From Paralysiella testudinis (GTDB lineage Bacteria; Pseudomonadota; Gammaproteobacteria; Burkholderiales; Neisseriaceae): a stretch of 64,000 nucleotides of DNA. The stretch covers positions 1,013,385 through 1,077,384 of the forward strand of contig NZ_CP069798.1 of NCBI RefSeq assembly GCF_016894345.1. The letters run 5' to 3'. The notes under the pieces were generated by a model. It made no database searches, had not been told where the DNA came from, and saw only the letters and a program-made list of their open reading frames with translations. Shown here in pieces: positions 18,561-25,854 of the stretch. How positions within the stretch are numbered: position 1 is the stretch's first letter; each line of letters opens with the position of its first letter. The position numbers and the translations under genes are program-made.

Positions 18561-19073
18561 ATGAAAAAAAACGGTTTGGAAATGATGGTTGGCCTGTTTG
18601 TGGCTTTAGGCTTGGCTGCGGTGGTGTTTTTATCGTTCCGGGTGGCCGGCGGCGGCAGCTTTCTGGGCGGCGCCCAGCCGACTTATACGGTTTACGCTTC
18701 GTTTAGCGATATCGGCGGCTTGAAAGTAAAAGCACCGGTGAAGGCGGCTGGTGTGGTGGTGGGCCGTGTGGGCAAGATTGAGCTGGATTCGCAAAGTTAT
18801 TGGGCGCGGGTGACTTTAAATCTGGACCAACAATACCATTTCAGTACCGATGTATCGGCGCAAATCCTTACTTCCGGCTTGTTGGGCGAGCAATACATCG
18901 GCTTGATGCAGGGCGGCGACCCGGATGATTTGGCCAATGGCGACACCATCACCATCACCAGCTCGGCCTTGGTGCTGGAGCAATTGATTGGTAAATTTAT
19001 GACCAATTTCGCCGAGGGCAATGCCCATTCTAAAGCGGCCAGTGATGCCTCCGAAACACCGTCAACCCCATAA
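18561..19073 (+). CDS. mlaD: Mla outer-membrane lipid asymmetry protein MlaD (MCE domain)
   Basis: Inner-membrane-anchored MCE protein forming the periplasmic hexameric ring of MlaFEDB. The 170 residues start MKKNGLEMMVGLFVALGLAAVV (one membrane helix). The MCE domain follows: YTVYASFSDIGGLKVKAPVKAAGVVVGRV and TSGLLGEQYIGLMQGG. Start chosen at 18561, with AGGTAAG upstream; the longer frame begins inside the miniature element. Confidence 0.94.
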   Translation: MKKNGLEMMVGLFVALGLAAVVFLSFRVAGGGSFLGGAQPTYTVYASFSDIGGLKVKAPVKAAGVVVGRVGKIELDSQSYWARVTLNLDQQYHFSTDVSAQILTSGLLGEQYIGLMQGGDPDDLANGDTITITSSALVLEQLIGKFMTNFAEGNAHSKAASDASETPSTP

Positions 19074-19143
19074 AATAAATCGGTTCAGGCAGCCTGAATC
19101 AAGGCAATACCCATATTAATAAACCATTAAAAGGAAAACCACG

Positions 19144-19743
19144 ATGAAAAAATCAGCCTTTATCGGCGCCGTCACTATGGCGGTGATGAGCATTAGCTTG
19201 GCTTTGGCCACCCCGCAGCAGGCGGTTACCCAAGTGCGTGGCAATGCTACCCAAGTATTGAGCATCTTAAGCAAGGCCAATGGCGCCAATGACGCCCAAG
19301 TACGCCGCCAAGCCGAAAACTACGCTATTCCCTATTTTGATTTCGAACGCATGACCGCCTTGGCCGTAGGCAACCCATGGCGCAATGCCAGTGTGGCACA
19401 AAAGCAGGCGCTCACACAGGAATTTAAAACCCTGTTGATTCGCACCTATTCCGGCACCATGCTGAAATTCAAAAATGCCAAAGTCACCGTACGTGACAAC
19501 CCGGTGGTGAACCGTGGCGGCCAAGAAGTGATTGTGCGTGCCGAAGTGGTGGCCGCTGGCGGTGGTAAACCGGTGAACATGGATTACACACTCTATCAAA
19601 GCGGCGGCAAATACCGTGTGTATAATGTGGCGGTGGAAGGTGCCAGCTTGGTTACCGTATACCGCAACCAGTTTGGCCAAACCATCGGCCAAAAAGGCAT
19701 TGACGGCCTGATTGCCGATTTGAAATCAAAAAACGGCCAATAG
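19144..19743 (+). CDS. mlaC: Mla periplasmic phospholipid-binding protein MlaC
   Basis: Periplasmic shuttle between MlaA and MlaFEDB. The 199-residue precursor has a signal peptide (KKSAFIGAVTMAVMSISLALA). The MlaC fold follows: YFDFERMTALAVGNPWRNAS, EFKTLLIRTYSGTMLKF and VYNVAVEGASLVTVYRNQF. It lies in the operon 70 bp after mlaD, with an uptake-sequence palindrome in the gap near 19,084, and 3 bp before mlaB. Confidence 0.94.
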   Translation: MKKSAFIGAVTMAVMSISLALATPQQAVTQVRGNATQVLSILSKANGANDAQVRRQAENYAIPYFDFERMTALAVGNPWRNASVAQKQALTQEFKTLLIRTYSGTMLKFKNAKVTVRDNPVVNRGGQEVIVRAEVVAAGGGKPVNMDYTLYQSGGKYRVYNVAVEGASLVTVYRNQFGQTIGQKGIDGLIADLKSKNGQ

Positions 19744-19746
19744 CAC

Positions 19747-20034
19747 ATGAATATTGAGCGCAACGGCGGTGTGGTGGCCTTGCAGGCAGCCGTGACCATG
19801 GCCACGGTGGATGCCGCGCAATACCGCCGTTTTTGTCAGGAAATGGCCGACAGCTCGGTGCATACGCTGGATTTGGCGGCGGTGAGCCGTGCCGACTCCG
19901 CCTGCGTGGCCTTGTTGCTGGCGGCCATGCGCATAAAACAAGCGCAACAGCAAACATTGAAGCTGGCGCATATGCCCGCCGATTTGCGCATGCTCACGGC
20001 TTTGTACGAGATTGACCCATGGATAACGGAATGA
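19747..20034 (+). CDS. mlaB: MlaB-like STAS-domain protein
   Basis: 95-residue single STAS domain (VHTLDLAAVSRADSACVALLLAAMR). MlaB binds MlaF and controls ATPase complex assembly and activity in the cytosol. Sequence identity is low, as usual for MlaB, so the call rests on the STAS pattern (Asp-Ser-x2-Leu region) and on its place between mlaC and mlaA. Its TGA overlaps the mlaA ATG (ATGA). Confidence 0.85.
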   Translation: MNIERNGGVVALQAAVTMATVDAAQYRRFCQEMADSSVHTLDLAAVSRADSACVALLLAAMRIKQAQQQTLKLAHMPADLRMLTALYEIDPWITE

Positions 20035-20948
20035 AAAAACAATTGTGCGTGGCGGTGCTGGCGGTGGCGGTGGTGTCGCCGGTATGGGCGGACGGCGCTT
20101 ATCAAGACCCGTATCAGGGCTATAACCGCTTTATGTTCCGCGTGAACGACACGCTGGATCGGCATGTTATGGTGCCGGTGGCCAAGGGCTACCGCAAGGT
20201 AACGCCTTCGCCGGTGCGCACGGGTGTGCGCAATTTTTTCAACAATCTGCGTGATGTGGTCAGCTTTGGCAGCAATGTACTGCGTTTGGATATCGAAAAA
20301 GCCAGTACCGATTTGGTGCGGGTGGGCATCAACAGCACCTTCGGCTTAGGCGGCCTGATTGATATTGCCGGTGCCGGACAAATGCCGAACAACAAAAATA
20401 CCCTCGGCGATACCTTTGCTTCGTGGGGCTGGAAAAACAGCAATTATTTCGTTTATCCGCTCACCGGCCCTTCTACTGTGCGCGACAGCATAGGCAATAC
20501 TATTTTGTATGCCTATCCGGTGCAAAAAGTGGTGTTTACCGATCCCGGCGCACGTTATGGTGCCTCTGTACTGGGTACTGTTTCCCGCCGCGAGGCTTTG
20601 TTGGATTTGACTTCCGGCCTAGATGAAGCGGCATTGGATCGCTATGCCTATGTGCGCGATATTTTTATGGATATGCGCAATCGCCAAGTGGGCAATACCG
20701 GCGCTACTGCTACTGAAGATATTGATATCGACAGCCTGGTACCAGCAGAAAACGACGGTGCCGATGGCGACACATCGGCAGCGGCAGATACTGCCGAGTC
20801 TGCGGATTTGGCCAAACCGGCCGCTTTGGATGCGGCTGCTGTTGATTTGCCATTGGCCGAAGCCGTGTCGGCACCGGCAAAGACCTTGGCATGGACATCT
20901 GCGCATGAAAAATACCTTAACTATTGGCCGGTAGAGTCGGTACAATAA
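20031..20948 (+). CDS. mlaA: MlaA/VacJ family outer-membrane lipid asymmetry protein
   Basis: Outer-membrane component that removes mislocalised phospholipid. 305 residues from ATG 20031, overlapping mlaB by ATGA. The VacJ core is clear: DPYQGYNRFMFRVNDTLDRHVMVPVAKGY, then VRTGVRNFFNNLRDV, GLGGLIDIAG and TFASWGWKNSNYFVYPL. Two oddities stand out. The signal peptide ends VSPVWADGA with no lipobox Cys, although the E. coli protein is a lipoprotein. There is also a C-terminal acidic/Ala-rich tail of about 80 residues beyond the core. Confidence 0.92.
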   Translation: MKKQLCVAVLAVAVVSPVWADGAYQDPYQGYNRFMFRVNDTLDRHVMVPVAKGYRKVTPSPVRTGVRNFFNNLRDVVSFGSNVLRLDIEKASTDLVRVGINSTFGLGGLIDIAGAGQMPNNKNTLGDTFASWGWKNSNYFVYPLTGPSTVRDSIGNTILYAYPVQKVVFTDPGARYGASVLGTVSRREALLDLTSGLDEAALDRYAYVRDIFMDMRNRQVGNTGATATEDIDIDSLVPAENDGADGDTSAAADTAESADLAKPAALDAAAVDLPLAEAVSAPAKTLAWTSAHEKYLNYWPVESVQ

Positions 20949-20991
20949 GGCCATGCGCCGAATAGCGGCCGTTTTTAATCAGGAGCAAGCC

Positions 20992-21354
20992 ATGTATGAA
21001 GTAAACCGCAGCGTCTTTTTGCTGATGCCTTTAGAGCCGTTTTGGTACTGGCTGCAGTCTTTGCCTGATGTGGATTTGGAAGATTTTACCTTGGCCGATT
21101 TGCAGCAAGACGCCAATGCGTATTTGGTGAGCCCTTGTGAAGATGTGGAAGAAGTATGGGCGGAAATCGAAGCGCGGGTAGAAGAAATTTTTGCCGCAGA
21201 GCTGGGCGACTGGTGTGAAGACGAAAGCCTGTGGCCGGATTTGCATCCGGATATTTTCAACGAATGGTTTGATATCCAGCTCTCCACCGTGGTCACCGAT
21301 TTGGCGGCGCAAGATTTGGCCCGCGATGCTTTCCAACCGATAACCTTGAATTAA
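20992..21354 (+). CDS. Conserved-looking acidic hypothetical protein
   Basis: Unrecognised 120-residue, strongly acidic soluble protein (MYEVNRSVFLLMPLEPFWYW at the start; many Asp/Glu such as CEDVEEVWAEIEARVEEIF). No signal peptide or membrane helix. AGGAG lies 7 bases before ATG 20992, which supports this start over the longer frame from 20953. It follows mlaA by 43 bp and may be the last gene of that transcript. Function unknown. Confidence 0.75.
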   Translation: MYEVNRSVFLLMPLEPFWYWLQSLPDVDLEDFTLADLQQDANAYLVSPCEDVEEVWAEIEARVEEIFAAELGDWCEDESLWPDLHPDIFNEWFDIQLSTVVTDLAAQDLARDAFQPITLN

Positions 21355-21437
21355 ATTGTATTTGCGGCCTTTCAGGCAGCCTATAATGATGAGCCGGTGC
21401 CGGTAACGGCATCGGTTTTTTACTGTTTGTTTATTTA

Positions 21438-21639
21438 TACCAATTCTCAAAAATAAGATAACAAGGCGGAACTGATTTATTTGGTGCTTCAGCGCCGTAG
21501 TAAATCGTTCTCTTTGAACTGAGTCGAAGACAGTACACCCAGTACGGAACAGAGTTTGTTGGTGCTTTAGCACCTTACAAAATCGTTCGCGTAGCGCGTA
21601 GGCGAGCCAACGCAGTTAGGTTATTTTTTAGAATGGGTA
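21438..21639. mobile_element. Correia-like miniature element, copy C (full-length, 202 bp)
   Basis: Ends TACCAATTCTCAAAAATAAGATA and TTATTTTTTAGAATGGGTA. The interior has TTTGGTGCTTCAGCGCC, AAATCGTTCTCTTTGAACTGAG, GACAGTACA and AGGCGAGCCAACGCAGTTAGG. These are the segments of the long form of Neisseria Correia elements, in inverted orientation to copies A, D and E. It sits 19 bp before the thioesterase gene, so it may supply promoter or RNase III processing signals to it. Confidence 0.78.
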
Positions 21640-21657
21640 TGACAACGAGGAAATATC

Positions 21658-22065
21658 ATGCACCACACTGCCATACGCGTACGCGGCTATCATTTGGATG
21701 TGTTCCAACACGTTAACAATGCGCGCTATCTGGAATTTTTGGAAGAAGCGCGCTGGTCGTATTTTGAAGATACCGGCTTAACGCCGCTGTTTCTGGATGT
21801 GGGGCTGGGCATGGCGGTGGTAAACATCAACATCAATTACCGCCGCGGTGCGGTGTTAAACGATGATTTGGTGGTGCGCACCCGTTTTGAATCGGTGCAA
21901 CAACGCAATGCGGTGCTGGCACAGGAAATCGTGCTGAAGGGCAGTGATACCGTGGTGGCCGATGCCAAAATCGTGTTTGTGGCGGTGGATCAAAAGGCGG
22001 GCAGGGCGGTGGCGTTTGACGGCGCGCTCAAAGCAAAATTGGATGAGCTGGTGGCCGCTGTTTAA
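21658..22065 (+). CDS. Acyl-CoA thioesterase, 4HBT hotdog fold (YbgC/FadM-like)
   Basis: 135-residue single hotdog domain. It shows the 4-hydroxybenzoyl-CoA thioesterase signature YHLDVFQHVNNARYLEFLEEARW with catalytic Asp (DVFQHVNN) and INYRRGAVLNDDLVVRT. The likely substrate is a medium- or long-chain acyl-CoA; specificity is not evident. GAGGAAAT precedes the ATG. Followed after 32 bp by a TlpA-like gene and then a second 4HBT protein on the same strand. Confidence 0.88.
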   Translation: MHHTAIRVRGYHLDVFQHVNNARYLEFLEEARWSYFEDTGLTPLFLDVGLGMAVVNININYRRGAVLNDDLVVRTRFESVQQRNAVLAQEIVLKGSDTVVADAKIVFVAVDQKAGRAVAFDGALKAKLDELVAAV

Positions 22066-22097
22066 GGTTGCGGTTGCGCACAGATAAGGAAAGCGAG

Positions 22098-22589
22098 ATG
22101 AAAAAAACGGCTATGTGGTTGGTGCCGCTGGTATTGGCGGCTTTGTTGGCGTTGGTGTTGTGGCCGCGTGCCGAAGCCGCCCCCGATTTTGCCTTGAAAG
22201 ATTTGCACGGCAACAGCCTCACCCAGCAAAATCTGCACGGCAAGGTTACCCTGATTAATTTTTGGTATCCCTCTTGCCCCGGCTGCGTGAGCGAAATGCC
22301 CAAATTGATTAAAATGGCGCACGATTATCAGAGCAAGCCGGATTTCCAGCTAATTGGCATTGCCCTGCCTTATGACCCGGAAAGCAGCGTGCGCAATTAT
22401 GTAGAGAGCCGGCAAATTCCGTTTACCGTGGCCATTGACACCGATGGCAAGGTGGGCAAAAGCTATCAGGTGCAATTGGCGCCGATGTCGTTTCTGGTAG
22501 ACCAAAACGGCAAGGTACACAAAACCTATTTGGGCGAGCCGGATTTTGGCGAGCTGTACCGCCAGGTAGACGGCTTGCTGGCAAAATAA
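22098..22589 (+). CDS. TlpA-like thiol-disulfide oxidoreductase
   Basis: 163-residue membrane-anchored or secreted thioredoxin-fold protein. N-terminal hydrophobic segment MKKTAMWLVPLVLAALLALV, then APDFALKDLHGNSLT (AhpC-TSA/redoxin start) and the active site NFWYPSCPGCVSEMPKL with CPGC. It also has the cis-Pro region VQLAPMSFLVDQNGK. It probably reduces periplasmic disulfides. Start at 22098 supported by AAGGA upstream. Confidence 0.88.
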   Translation: MKKTAMWLVPLVLAALLALVLWPRAEAAPDFALKDLHGNSLTQQNLHGKVTLINFWYPSCPGCVSEMPKLIKMAHDYQSKPDFQLIGIALPYDPESSVRNYVESRQIPFTVAIDTDGKVGKSYQVQLAPMSFLVDQNGKVHKTYLGEPDFGELYRQVDGLLAK

Positions 22590-22612
22590 AGCCCTCTTTG
22601 TTCCATTTTGTG

Positions 22613-23044
22613 ATGAAAGCCAACGCCATGCCGAGCACTGCTGCCGATATTTACCGCCAACACATCGTAGTGGCGGAAGCCGATTTGGACGAGATGCGCC
22701 ATGTTAACAATGTGCGCTATCTGCAATGGCTGCAAGACGGCGCCATTTTGCATTGGCAGCAATTGGCGGATGAGGCTTTGCGCACGCAGTATGCGTGGGT
22801 GGCGCGCCACCACAGCCTAGACTATCTGGTGGCGGCATGGCTGGGCGATGAGTTATTGCTGGAAACTTGGGTAGACGAATGCCGCGGTGCCTTGAGTACC
22901 CGCCATTACCGGCTGAGCCGGCTCAGCGACAAGCAAACCGTGGTGCAAGCGCACACGCAATGGTGTTTGCTTAACCGCAGCAGCTTAAAGCCGGTACGTA
23001 TTCCGGCGGCGGTGGCGGCTTTGTTTCGGCACAGGGAAGGATAA
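22613..23044 (+). CDS. Acyl-CoA thioesterase, 4HBT family
   Basis: About 143-residue hotdog protein with the motif EADLDEMRHVNNVRYLQWLQDGAI, and HSLDYLVAAWLGDELLLETWV. This is a second paralogue in this small cluster, only distantly similar to the one at 21658. The start is uncertain: ATG 22613 or ATG 22628, neither with a clear Shine-Dalgarno. Specificity unknown. Confidence 0.82.
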   Translation: MKANAMPSTAADIYRQHIVVAEADLDEMRHVNNVRYLQWLQDGAILHWQQLADEALRTQYAWVARHHSLDYLVAAWLGDELLLETWVDECRGALSTRHYRLSRLSDKQTVVQAHTQWCLLNRSSLKPVRIPAAVAALFRHREG

Positions 23045-23070
23045 ATAGTGTTGGGTTGTGCCAAAACGGT

Positions 23071-23220
23071 GTTTTAGCTGCGCAGAAACTGGGGTTTTTA
23101 GGCAGCCTTGTCGTAGCCGTCAGACTCAAGAATCCGATCTACAAGGCCGTATAGAAAAGATGTTTTAGCTTCGCAGAAACTGCGTTTTAGCTTCGCAGAA
23201 ACTGCGTTTTAGCTGCCTGA
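23071..23220. repeat. 22-bp tandem/interspersed repeats GTTTTAGCTTCGCAGAAACTGC
   Basis: Two perfect adjacent copies at 23162-23183 and 23184-23205, a diverged copy at 23071-23091 and a partial copy from 23206 that merges into an uptake-sequence-like GCTGCCTGAA. There are no spacers of even length and no cas genes, so this is not a CRISPR array. Confidence 0.7.
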
Positions 23221-23250
23221 AAAAGCCGCCAAATTTTGGCGGCTTTTTTT
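23220..23250. terminator. Bidirectional terminator downstream of livJ
   Basis: AAAAAGCCGCCAAA/TTTGGCGGCTTTTTTT. The stem lies 18 bp beyond the livJ stop on the minus strand. Confidence 0.85.
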
Positions 23251-23267
23251 CAATGCCACACAGTATT

Positions 23268-24467
23268 TTAAAAGTTAATCACTTCAAAATTTACCAATTT
23301 GCCTTCTTGCACTTTAAATAGCGAGCTGGCGCCTTTTTTCATATCGCCGTTTTCATCAAAGGCAATATTGCCAATCACGCCTTCAAAGTTAACCTTGGGC
23401 ATGGCTTTGGTGATGTCTTCGCGTTTGACCGAGTCGGCCAGTTTCATGGCTTCCACAATGGCAAAGGTGGCGTCATAGGCAAACGGTGAGAAGGTGAGTG
23501 CCTGTTTGCCGGGGAAGGTTTTTTCGTATGCGGCTTTGAACTGGGTGCCTTTGGGCATTTTTTCCAGCGGCACCGGTTGCGAGCACACGGTGCCTTCGGC
23601 GGCGGCTCCGGCCAATTGCACAAAGCGTTCGCTGCACACGCCGTCGTCACTCACCAGCTGCGATTTCAGCCCCAGCTCTTTTAATTGTTTGGCCAAAATG
23701 GCGGCGGTGTCGTCCATGCCGCCCCAGAAGACATAATCCGGATTTTTGGCTTTAATGGTGGTGAGGATGGCTTTGAAGTCGGTGGTTTTGTCGGTGGCGG
23801 AATCGCGATGCACCACGTTGGCACCGGCTTGTTGCAGGGTTTTGGCCACTTCGTCGGCAATGCCTTTGCCGTATTGGGTGGCATCATCCAGCACTGCCAC
23901 GGTTTTGCCGCCGTTTTTCAGCATGTATTGCGCCAACACCGGCGCTTGGCGCGAGTCGGTGAGAATGGTGCGGTAGGCGCTAACCAAGCCGCCGGCTGTT
24001 TTCACGCTTTTGAGGGTGTAGTCGGGATTGGTGGAAGCAGGGGCGATTTGCACCATGCCCGCTTCGGCATAAACTTTGTTGGCGGGGATGGAAACGCCGG
24101 AATTAAAGTGCCCCACCACGCCCACCACGGCGCTGTCGACCAGTTTTTGCGCCACCACCGGGCCTTGTTTAGGGTCGGCGGCATCGTCTTCGCTCACCAG
24201 CGCCAATTTCACTTTTTTGCCGCCAATCATGAGATTGCCTTGGGCATTGATGTCGTTGATGGCCAATTGCACGCCGCGCTGGGTATCCAAACCCGATTCG
24301 GCAATGCCGCCGGTTAACGGCCCCGCGCTACCAATTTTGACGCAAATTTCCCCTTCGGCCAGCGTGCCGCAGCCGCCATCGGCTGCGGTGACTTGGCTGT
24401 TTTGATTACACGCCGCCAAAGCCAATACCAGCGCCAGCGGCATCCATTTGCATGTTGGGGTAGTCAT
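23268..24467 (-). CDS. livJ: Branched-chain amino-acid-type ABC substrate-binding lipoprotein
   Basis: 399-residue type I periplasmic binding protein of the LivJ/Leu-Ile-Val-binding family. Lipobox LALAAC near residue 20 makes it a lipoprotein. Family blocks are KIGSAGPLTGGIAESGLDTQRGVQLAINDIN, LALVSEDDAADPKQGPVVAQKLVD, GVVGHFNSGVSIPA and FWGGMDDTAAILAKQL. GAGGAAAA precedes ATG 24467; the longer frame to 24599 is leader. No LivHMGF permease or ATPase genes are adjacent. Ligand could be an amino acid; proximity to the lysine-like cluster is suggestive only. Confidence 0.9.
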   Translation of the reverse strand: MTTPTCKWMPLALVLALAACNQNSQVTAADGGCGTLAEGEICVKIGSAGPLTGGIAESGLDTQRGVQLAINDINAQGNLMIGGKKVKLALVSEDDAADPKQGPVVAQKLVDSAVVGVVGHFNSGVSIPANKVYAEAGMVQIAPASTNPDYTLKSVKTAGGLVSAYRTILTDSRQAPVLAQYMLKNGGKTVAVLDDATQYGKGIADEVAKTLQQAGANVVHRDSATDKTTDFKAILTTIKAKNPDYVFWGGMDDTAAILAKQLKELGLKSQLVSDDGVCSERFVQLAGAAAEGTVCSQPVPLEKMPKGTQFKAAYEKTFPGKQALTFSPFAYDATFAIVEAMKLADSVKREDITKAMPKVNFEGVIGNIAFDENGDMKKGASSLFKVQEGKLVNFEVINF

Positions 24468-24783
24468 GGTGTTTTTCCTCAATCTGATTTTGGCAGCATC
24501 AATGAATGTGCAAAATCGTTTGTTAAAAAATGATGAAACATGCGCTGATTTAAAACCAGATGCCTTGGCTTGGCAAACGAACTTAAGTTCTAACGTCATT
24601 CCATAATGGAATCAAATATAGTGAAATGCATAACAAAGTGCTACGGCGTTGCTGCGCCTTGCCGTACTATCTGTACTGTCTACGGCTTCGCGCCTTGTAT
24701 CACTTTATTCTTCATTCCACTATAGCATCGGCATTTGCTGCTAGAATTTGGCGTATGCGGTTATTTATGAGACGGGGTAAGGT
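24468..24783. other. 316-bp divergent intergenic region
   Basis: Lies between livJ (minus) and the Ldh2-family gene (plus). It holds a Correia-like element (24617-24724). The remaining 150 bp next to livJ are AT-rich and should hold its promoter. No reading frame stands out. Confidence 0.5.
24617..24724. mobile_element. Correia-type element, copy F (canonical-like TATAGTG ends, 108 bp)
   Basis: Begins TATAGTGAAATGCATAACAAAG and ends TTCATTCCACTATA. The core (ACGGCGTTGCTGCGCCTTG, CCGTACTATCTGTACTGTC, TACGGCTTCGCGCCTTG) is almost the textbook Neisseria Correia core. Ends differ from the TACCAAT family (copies A-E), so two end-types share one core in this genome. Confidence 0.82.
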
Positions 24784-25791
24784 ATGAAAACGGATTTAAA
24801 TGAATTAAGGCAGCTGTGCCAAGCGATTTTGGCGCGGCATGGTTTTTTGGTCGAGCACCAGCACAGCATCACCGAAACTTTGCTCACCGCGCAGCAAGAC
24901 GATTGCCATTCGCACGGCGTGTGGCGCTTGTTGGGCGTGCTGGATACTTGGCGGCAAGGCAAGCTGGCGGCGGATGTGTTGCCCTACATCAGCCATGAAG
25001 CCGGAGCGGTGGTGAAAATAGACGCCCGCATGGGGCCGGCGCCCACCGCTTTTGCCTTGGGGCTGCCCAAGCTGATGGCGTGCGCCCGCCGTTTCGGGGT
25101 GGGTATTTTGGCGATTAACCACTGCGTGCATTTTTCGGCATTGTGGGTGGAAATCGAGCAGCTTACCCGCGCCGGGCTGGTGGCGCTGAACATGACCCCC
25201 AGTCATGCTTGGGTGGCACCGGCGGGCAGCACCAAGCCGTTGCTTGGCACCAATCCCATTGGCTTCGGCTTTCCGCGTGCCAATGCCGATGAGCCTTATG
25301 TGTTTGATTTTGCTACCAGTGCCAGCGCGCGTGGTGAAATCCAGCTGCGCCAGCGTGCAGGCCAGCCGCTGGAAGCGGGCTGGGCGATTGATGCGCAAGG
25401 CCAGCCCACGCTGGATGCCACTGCCGCCTTGGCCGGTGCCATGCTCACCTTTGGCGGCCACAAAGGCTCGGCCTTGGCCACCATGGTGGAGCTGCTGGCC
25501 GGGCCCTTGATTGGCGACTTAAGCAGCCAAGAATCGATGGCCTTTGCCGACGGTACCGCCACCTTGCCTTATGGCGGCGAAATCATCATTGCCATTGATC
25601 CCGCCTTTTTGTTGGGTGATGAAGCAGATGCCCATTTGGCACGGGCGGAAGCGCTGCTGGATCAGTTCAACCCCGCTGGCGCCCGCCTGCCTTCGCAGCG
25701 CCGTTTTCAGGCGCGGCAGCGCAACCGTGAGCAAGGCGGCGTGGTGGTGGATGAGTCGGTATTGGCGGAGCTGAGGGCTTTGTTGGATTGA
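24784..25791 (+). CDS. Ldh2-family NAD(P)H oxidoreductase (possible delta1-piperideine-2-carboxylate reductase)
   Basis: 335-residue member of the malate/L-lactate dehydrogenase 2 family, which uses NAD(P)H in an unusual fold. Motifs are DDCHSHGVWRL, GILAINHCVHFSALWVEIE, NMTPSHAWVAPAGSTKPLLGTNPIGFGFPR and FGGHKGSALATMVELLAG. Members include DpkA, which reduces delta1-piperideine-2-carboxylate to L-pipecolate, as well as malate and ureidoglycolate dehydrogenases. The nearby ALDH7-type and AmaA-like genes favour the DpkA role. That is inference from context; the sequence alone gives the family. Confidence 0.8.
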   Translation: MKTDLNELRQLCQAILARHGFLVEHQHSITETLLTAQQDDCHSHGVWRLLGVLDTWRQGKLAADVLPYISHEAGAVVKIDARMGPAPTAFALGLPKLMACARRFGVGILAINHCVHFSALWVEIEQLTRAGLVALNMTPSHAWVAPAGSTKPLLGTNPIGFGFPRANADEPYVFDFATSASARGEIQLRQRAGQPLEAGWAIDAQGQPTLDATAALAGAMLTFGGHKGSALATMVELLAGPLIGDLSSQESMAFADGTATLPYGGEIIIAIDPAFLLGDEADAHLARAEALLDQFNPAGARLPSQRRFQARQRNREQGGVVVDESVLAELRALLD

Positions 25792-25806
25792 ATAAAATGA
25801 TGGATT

Positions 25807-25845
25807 AAGGCTGCCTGAAAATATTTGTTTTCAGGCAGCCTTTTT
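25807..25845. terminator. Bidirectional DUS terminator
   Basis: AAGGCTGCCTGAAAA and TTTTCAGGCAGCCTT with a 6-nt loop and T-runs on both strands, between convergent genes. Confidence 0.85.
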
Positions 25846-25854
25846 TACTGGGCA

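Noticed and set aside
23071-23220. Possible CRISPR-like repeats
   Set aside because: Units abut without spacers, only two are perfect and no cas genes are near.
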